Below are positions 59,207-64,000 of a DNA stretch of 64,000 bases, in pieces. The stretch covers positions 62,001 through 126,000 of the forward strand of contig JAJPIO010000018.1 of the NCBI GenBank assembly GCA_021324735.1, written 5' to 3'. The translations under genes were made by a program, and so were the position numbers. Each line of letters starts with the position of its first letter. The stretch's first letter is position 1. Source of the stretch: Bacteroidota bacterium (GTDB lineage Bacteria; Bacteroidota; Ignavibacteria; Palsa-1295). Under the pieces are notes generated by a model. That model was not told where the DNA came from and ran no database searches. It saw only the letters and a list, made by a program, of their open reading frames with translations.

Positions 59207-59567
59207 TTTTGTCACGGAGCGGTAACATATGTCCCTTCGGGCATTATTTTCAAAATGACGGCAAGTGATAATAGCACGAATTGCTTGTAGTTGTAATTGG
59301 CCCGTTTAGACTCGATGCGCCAGATATTTTTTTGAGTCTTAGATGGACAATAGAAATCGGATTTTAAAATATATAATTATCAAAATAATTGCCGGATTTG
59401 GGAACTTTTTGACCTTGTTGCTTTGTTCTATTTATTTGCGGTTCGGTATGTTTGCTTGAGAAAGTGAGTTACTACTGGACCGCTAAGCGGTCCCGATCCT
59501 ACCTGGTGATACCTCCGGAGATCGCCAGTACACCAATAACTATTAATTCTTAATTCATAATTATTAA
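59207..59567. other. Intergenic stretch between the TIR gene and secA
   Basis: No gene is seen in 361 bases, which are AT-rich. A perfect 8-bp inverted repeat GGACCGCT/AGCGGTCC lies at 59477-59493. A second palindrome CTGGTGAT-AC-CTCCGGAG-ATCGCCAG lies at 59504-59529. The last 50 bases are poly-AT (ATTAATTCTTAATTCATAATTATTAATTA). I see no clear terminator for secA. Confidence 0.5.
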
Positions 59568-62500
59568 TTACTGATTAGCTCCGTGGCAGTTCTTGTATTT
59601 CTTGCCACTGCCGCATGGACATGGATCGTTACGACCGACCTTCGGTCCGACGCGAACCGTTTGTGGTACCGGACGCGGCGCAGGTAATTCGCCGTCCTCC
59701 GAACCATTGCCCTGGAATCCGGATGGCGCGTTCGCTTTGCTCGCCATCATTCGGCTCTTCTGGGCCGGCTGATTCGGCATCATACGACGACCTGCTGGCT
59801 GCGCTGGCACCATCTGCCCCGTGCGCGGATCCTGGACCATCGGGTAGAGCTTGAATGCGAGTTCGAGAATGCCGTCGCGAATGAGAACGAGAAGCTCCTG
59901 AAACATCCGGAAGCCCTCCTGCTTGTACTCGACGAGCGGATCTTTCTGTCCGTAGGCGCGAAGTCCGATACCCTCTTTGAGTTCGTCCATCTCGCGGAGA
60001 TGGTCGCGCCACTTTTCATCGATGACGCGCAGCGTCGCAAAACGCTCGAGCTGAGCCATGCCTTCGGTCCCAAGCTGTTCTTCCTTCCGCTGATAGAACG
60101 ACTTGGCCTCGTCGATAAGACGCATCGCGACGCCATCTTCGCCTAACTGGCCAAATTCTTCGCGAGTCATTTGAGCATCGACCATGAAGCGCGTGCGGAC
60201 CTCGTCCTGCAGCTTCTCCATTTCGCCCAAATGATAATAGGTTTTCGTTACCTCGGTAACGGCATCCTCCAAAAATTCGAGGATCTCATCCTTCAATCGC
60301 TCGCCAAAAAGCGCCTGTCGCCGCCGCTCGTAAATGACCTCGCGCTGCGCGTTCATTACGTTATCGTACTCGAGCAGGCGTTTACGAGTAGCGAAGTTAT
60401 TCTCCTCCACTTTCTTCTGCGCTCGCTCGACCGACTTCGTGATCATCGAATGCTTGATGACCTCTCCTTCCTGCAATCCGAGCTTTTGCATAATGCCCGC
60501 AATTCGGTCGGAGCCGAAGAGACGCATGAGATCGTCCTCGAGCGAGAGATAGAACTGCGACGACCCCGGATCGCCCTGACGTCCGGCACGACCACGCAAC
60601 TGGCGATCGATTCGGCGAGACTCGTGGCGCTCCGTTCCGAGGATATGCAATCCACCGGATTCGCGAACGCCAGGTCCAAGCTTGATATCAGTACCACGAC
60701 CGGCCATGTTCGTAGCGATCGTTACAGACCCCTGCAAACCGGCATGCGAAACGATCTCCGCCTCGCGAGCATGTTGCTTCGCGTTGAGAACGTTATGCGG
60801 AACACCGGCGCGCTTCAACAGCTTGGAGATCGTCTCCGAGACCTCAACGCTGGTAGTACCTACCAGCACGGGTCTCCCCTGATTGCGAAGCTGCTGGATC
60901 TCTTCGATGACCGCGTTGTACTTCTCGCGTTTCGTGCGATAGACCATGTCATCACGGTCATCTCGGATCACGGAGACGTTCGTAGGAATAACGACCACAT
61001 CGAGCTTGTAAATCTCGAAGAACTCACCGGCTTCTGTTTCCGCAGTACCGGTCATACCGGCGAGCTTCTTGTACAGGCGGAAATAATTCTGAAGAGTGAT
61101 CGTCGCGAGCGTTTGCGTATCGCGTTCGACCGTTACGCTCTCTTTTGCTTCGATCGCCTGGTGTAATCCTTCAGAGTACCGGCGACCAGCAAGAATGCGA
61201 CCGGTAAACTCATCGACGATGAGCACTTTGCCTTCCTGCACAACATAGTCGACGTCCTTCTCATACAGCGTATAACTTCTGAGGAGTTGCGAAATGGTAT
61301 GAAGGCGATCGGAGCGGTCAGCATAGACCAGATGGATCTCGTCTTTGCGTTTGCGCTTCTCTTCTTCCGAAAGCCCTTCGAGCTGCGAAAGCTCGGTTGC
61401 AATATCCGGAAGAATGAAGAGATCCTTATCACCGCCGGCAGCCAAAAACTCGCGGCCTTTATCGGTCAGGTCGATATTGTGATTCTTCTCTTCGACGATA
61501 AAGTATAAGGGATCGTCGATAAGGTGCATGTTTCGCGATTGATCGCGCATGTACTCGAGCTCTGTTTGCTGCATGAGCTTGAGCATTTCACCATCGGCAA
61601 GAAGTTTTAGAAGACGCTTGTTCTTCGGCATGCCATGATGCACGCGAACGAGCAATTCACCAGCTTGCTTCTTCTTTGCCTCGTCACCCGATTTCAGAAG
61701 CTCTTCGGCTTCTGTCATGAAGGTCGCGGCCAGCGACTTCTGGGCGTTGACGATCCGCTCCACGACCGGCTTCATTTCGTCGAACTTGTGATCAGCGCTT
61801 TCGACCGGACCGGAAATGATCAGAGGCGTTCGAGCTTCGTCGATAAGCACCGAATCTACTTCATCGACTACGGCATAATAGTGCGGCCGCTGGACCATTT
61901 CCTCGGCCGACTGCACCATGTTGTCGCGCAAGTAGTCGAAGCCGAACTCATTATTGGTACCGTAGGTAATATCGGCTTCGTAGGCCGGCTTGCGCTCCCA
62001 CGGCTGCATCGTCTGAAGGATAACGCCAACCGTAAGACCTAAAAACTCGTAGATCTTACCCATCCACTGGGCGTCACGGCTCGCGAGATAATCGTTGACC
62101 GTTACGAGATGCACTCCGCGACCGGGCAGAGCATTAAGGTAAACAGGAAGCGTCGCTACGAGCGTCTTACCTTCACCGGTCGCCATCTCGGCAATCTTGC
62201 CCTGATGAAGAACGATACCGCCGATAAGCTGTACATCGAATGGGACCATATCCCATTTGATCTGCTGACCGGCAACGGTAAACGTTTGACCAACAAGGCG
62301 ACGGCAGGCTTCTTTAACGACGGCAAACGCTTCTGGAAGGATCTCATCGAGCACCTGCGCAGTAACCGCGTCGATCTCTTTTGCAAGTTCTCCCAAGCGA
62401 TCGAGAATTTGCGTACGTTCATCGTGCGGCACATCCTCTTTGAGACGCTCACGAAGCTCTTGCTGCTCGGCTTCTAATTCTCCGATCGCTTCTTTAATGC

Positions 62501-62654
62501 GGCCGCGGAATTCTGCTGTTTTGCCGCGCAACTCGTCGTCACTTAGCGAGCTAAGCCCCTCGTAGATGCCATTAATTTCATCGACGATCGGAAGCAGACC
62601 CTGAACGTCCTTCTCCTTCTTGGAGCCAAAAATCTTCTCTAAATACTTTAGCAT
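59568..62654 (-). CDS. secA: Preprotein translocase ATPase SecA
   Basis: The 1028 residues form the Sec motor ATPase. It has the Walker A motif [24 protein letters not shown], the DEAD-like box [21 protein letters not shown], the motif [14 protein letters not shown] and [22 protein letters not shown]. Helical scaffold and wing regions follow, then the C-terminal zinc motif [14 protein letters not shown]. It has extra residues between the DEVD box and the next motif ([33 protein letters not shown]), as in other Bacteroidota SecA proteins. It drives export of proteins, including the T9SS cargos. The upstream region carries two inverted repeats. Confidence 0.97.
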   Translation of the reverse strand: MLKYLEKIFGSKKEKDVQGLLPIVDEINGIYEGLSSLSDDELRGKTAEFRGRIKEAIGELEAEQQELRERLKEDVPHDERTQILDRLGELAKEIDAVTAQVLDEILPEAFAVVKEACRRLVGQTFTVAGQQIKWDMVPFDVQLIGGIVLHQGKIAEMATGEGKTLVATLPVYLNALPGRGVHLVTVNDYLASRDAQWMGKIYEFLGLTVGVILQTMQPWERKPAYEADITYGTNNEFGFDYLRDNMVQSAEEMVQRPHYYAVVDEVDSVLIDEARTPLIISGPVESADHKFDEMKPVVERIVNAQKSLAATFMTEAEELLKSGDEAKKKQAGELLVRVHHGMPKNKRLLKLLADGEMLKLMQQTELEYMRDQSRNMHLIDDPLYFIVEEKNHNIDLTDKGREFLAAGGDKDLFILPDIATELSQLEGLSEEEKRKRKDEIHLVYADRSDRLHTISQLLRSYTLYEKDVDYVVQEGKVLIVDEFTGRILAGRRYSEGLHQAIEAKESVTVERDTQTLATITLQNYFRLYKKLAGMTGTAETEAGEFFEIYKLDVVVIPTNVSVIRDDRDDMVYRTKREKYNAVIEEIQQLRNQGRPVLVGTTSVEVSETISKLLKRAGVPHNVLNAKQHAREAEIVSHAGLQGSVTIATNMAGRGTDIKLGPGVRESGGLHILGTERHESRRIDRQLRGRAGRQGDPGSSQFYLSLEDDLMRLFGSDRIAGIMQKLGLQEGEVIKHSMITKSVERAQKKVEENNFATRKRLLEYDNVMNAQREVIYERRRQALFGERLKDEILEFLEDAVTEVTKTYYHLGEMEKLQDEVRTRFMVDAQMTREEFGQLGEDGVAMRLIDEAKSFYQRKEEQLGTEGMAQLERFATLRVIDEKWRDHLREMDELKEGIGLRAYGQKDPLVEYKQEGFRMFQELLVLIRDGILELAFKLYPMVQDPRTGQMVPAQPAGRRMMPNQPAQKSRMMASKANAPSGFQGNGSEDGELPAPRPVPQTVRVGPKVGRNDPCPCGSGKKYKNCHGANQ

Positions 62655-62676
62655 GAACCTTAAAATTCGGTCATTT

Positions 62677-62711
62677 CGAGCACGTAATAGTTTTCAACCC
62701 TAATGTGCTCG
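62677..62711 (-). promoter_or_regulatory. Hairpin in the secA leader
   Basis: CGAGCAC (62677-62683) pairs with GTGCTCG (62705-62711), extendable by a G-T and a T-A pair. The loop is about 20 bases. It sits 23 to 57 bases upstream of the secA start and has no T run, so it is more likely a leader structure than a terminator. Confidence 0.4.
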
Positions 62712-62767
62712 TTTAATATTCATAAAGGCCCATTTCCTCTAAAATGGACGCCTAATATTACAACGAC

Positions 62768-62846
62768 GGGTTCCCAGAATTCCTTCTTTTCTCAAACGAT
62801 CCGGTAAGCGGGCGGTTTGAGAATCGTTTGAAAGGGGCTGGGACCC
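62768..62846. repeat. Nested inverted repeat between the methyltransferase gene and secA
   Basis: GGGTTCCCAG (62768-62777) pairs with CTGGGACCC (62838-62846) with one bulge, and inside it TCAAACGAT (62792-62800) pairs with ATCGTTTGA (62823-62831). It lies between the rlmB-like stop (62897) and secA. Confidence 0.55.
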
Positions 62847-62896
62847 ATGCGAGGGGTTGACAAACGCTAAAACGGACGCAATCCTCCCGGGTTTCA

Positions 62897-63730
62897 TTAG
62901 TTGGGTGGAAGGGCACCACTAGTTTTCAGCCCCTGTCTCGCCCACCATAAAAATATTCCACTCGCCACGCCAACATTGAGGGAATCGACGCTTTCAGAAA
63001 TGGGAATCTTGGCAAGAACGTCACAGGTATCCATCACTTCTTGTCGAAGTCCCCAGCCTTCGGAGCCAAAGACAAGGACGGTATTGCCGTCCGGCTTTAG
63101 GTCGCTCAGATCAACCGAATTGTTTGTCAGCGCTGCTCCAATACGTCGCACAGACCGTAATTCTCCTAAAGTCCGTAATGCCTTTACCAAATTCGCAACC
63201 TGAATGATCTCCACGTCCACGATCGTCCCCATCGAGACTCTCACAGAGCGCCGCAGATAAGGATTGCAACTTTGATCGTCCACGATCACGGCTCGAGCAC
63301 CCAGCGCCGCAGCATTGCGAATAATGCCGCCCATATTCTCGGCATCAGCGATGCTATCTAATACGACAACAGTAAACGGCTCTTTCCAACTTTGGGCTGC
63401 TTCCTCTATGCTTCGTGATTCGGGAATGCGAGCGGCGATCATAATTCCCTGATGAAGGTGATAGCCTATCACCTGTTCCATTTCTTCCTTCGAAGCGAGA
63501 AAGATATTGGTCGCATCCGTTCGCTTATCGAAGAGCGGCTGAAGGTCAGCAAAGAACTCGCGGGTCATGTAGGCGTGCCGGACTTCGAGTTTACTTGCGA
63601 GAATCTTACGAGCGATTTTACCGCTCTCAGCGATAAATAATCCCCGTTCGACCGGCCCTGGCTTGCCTTTAAGCGAGCGAAAATCCTCTACGTCCGATGG
63701 TTCGAATTCTTCGAATAATGTATACGCCAC
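62897..63730 (-). CDS. TrmH/SpoU family rRNA or tRNA 2'-O-methyltransferase
   Basis: The GTG at 63730 is the more sensible start, giving 277 residues; a TTG at 63766 would add a hydrophobic stretch. SpoU motifs are present: DSIADAENMGGIIRNAAALGARAV near the middle, VLVFGSEGWGLRQEV, and the C-terminal IPISESVDSLNVGVASGIFLW. The N-terminal ~90 residues form a substrate-binding domain (GLFIAESGKIARKIL). It resembles the RlmB/TrmH group, which methylates a ribose in rRNA or tRNA, but which one cannot be told from the sequence. It lies 242 bases upstream of secA. Confidence 0.88.
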   Translation of the reverse strand: MAYTLFEEFEPSDVEDFRSLKGKPGPVERGLFIAESGKIARKILASKLEVRHAYMTREFFADLQPLFDKRTDATNIFLASKEEMEQVIGYHLHQGIMIAARIPESRSIEEAAQSWKEPFTVVVLDSIADAENMGGIIRNAAALGARAVIVDDQSCNPYLRRSVRVSMGTIVDVEIIQVANLVKALRTLGELRSVRRIGAALTNNSVDLSDLKPDGNTVLVFGSEGWGLRQEVMDTCDVLAKIPISESVDSLNVGVASGIFLWWARQGLKTSGALPPN

Positions 63731-63825
63731 GGAGAGTAAACAGCAAAATACCGCGTATGATAGCAACGGTGCTGCTGAACCGCACTACCAACGCACCTTT
63801 ACAAGAGAAAAAATGAGCCCCGTAA

Positions 63826-64000
63826 TTATTTCAAGCCCAGTGACTCTGGATTCTTTACCTCGATCATCACTCGACGATTAAGAGCTTTGCCCTGAGGGGT
63901 ATCATTCGGTGCGATCGGCCGCTGTGCACCAAATCCTTTCGCCGATAAGCGCTCTTTAGCAATTCCTAATTGCGCGAGATATTTACAGACAGACTCCGCT
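63826..64000 (-). CDS. OmpA-family C-terminal domain protein (3' end only)
   Basis: The last 57 codons are visible; the start lies beyond the window. The peptide contains KYLAQLGIAKERLSAKGFGAQRPIAPNDTPQGKALNRRVMIEVK, the characteristic end of the OmpA peptidoglycan-binding domain (GxGxxxPxxxN...GxxxNRRV). It is a typical envelope anchor domain. The gene stops 59 bases before the longest version of the methyltransferase gene. Confidence 0.85.
   Translation of the reverse strand, partial: AESVCKYLAQLGIAKERLSAKGFGAQRPIAPNDTPQGKALNRRVMIEVKNPESLGLK

Overview
The window looks like chromosome of a Bacteroidota/Chlorobi-lineage bacterium, most probably a Kapabacteria- or Ignavibacteria-like organism. 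The evidence is type IX secretion (T9SS) genes (porU, porV), T9SS C-terminal sorting domains, many 'choice-of-anchor D' repeats, lipoproteins with Ser-rich stretches after the lipid cysteine, and Bacteroidota-type -7 boxes (TAnnTTTG) upstream of several genes. Shine-Dalgarno sequences are often missing. The taxonomic call is inference; no rRNA gene is present.

Layout. 1-2013: 3' end of a T9SS cargo protein. 2177-6039 (-): dnaE-trxA. 6358-11980 (-): oxidative pentose phosphate operon gnd-zwf-(deoxyhypusine synthase homologue)-hldD-pgl-small secreted protein. 12113-13527: Cys-rich secreted protein (+) and a beta-propeller lipoprotein (-). 13658-17520 (+): sugar nucleotidyltransferase, DUF885 metallopeptidase-like protein and a TPR protein whose 3' end is broken inside a tandem repeat. 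18254-24920 (mostly +): secreted hypotheticals, ychF, HD hydrolase, PTP-like membrane protein, tRNA-Gly, glycosyltransferase 9, DUF3108. 24917-28373 (-): pheT, coiled-coil protein, zapA. 28458-33508: cysteine desulfurase-like enzyme (+), a tandem pair of paralogous lipoproteins (-), and pheS (-), so pheS and pheT are separated. 33756-36512: large T9SS cargo. 36582-41052: lipoprotein, tRNA-Lys, asnS, then the Rieske/cytochrome b complex with a Ser-rich membrane protein. 41319-49887 (-): aldehyde dehydrogenase, thioredoxin-fold/TPR protein, FabI-like reductase, DUF1015, era, solute-binding lipoprotein, SLBB protein, FN3 lipoprotein, running on from porV and porU (49880-56225). 56226-59567: accessory stretch with palindromic repeats, DUF4236, a voltage-gated K+ channel-like protein and a TIR-domain protein. 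59568-64000 (-): secA, rlmB-like methyltransferase and the end of an OmpA-family gene.

How they fit together. Core metabolism (oxidative pentose phosphate pathway, fatty acid synthesis, respiration), LPS core synthesis (hldD, heptosyltransferase) and the Sec-T9SS export route (secA, porU, porV, two cargos) share the window. The less ordinary items are the deoxyhypusine synthase homologue inside the pentose phosphate operon, with mutually exclusive hairpins before it; the TIR protein in the repeat-rich stretch; the lipoprotein pair with a shared, unrecognised C-terminal domain; the porU-porV cluster with surface lipoproteins; and several mobile-looking inverted repeats. I found no CRISPR array, intact transposase, integrase or prophage.
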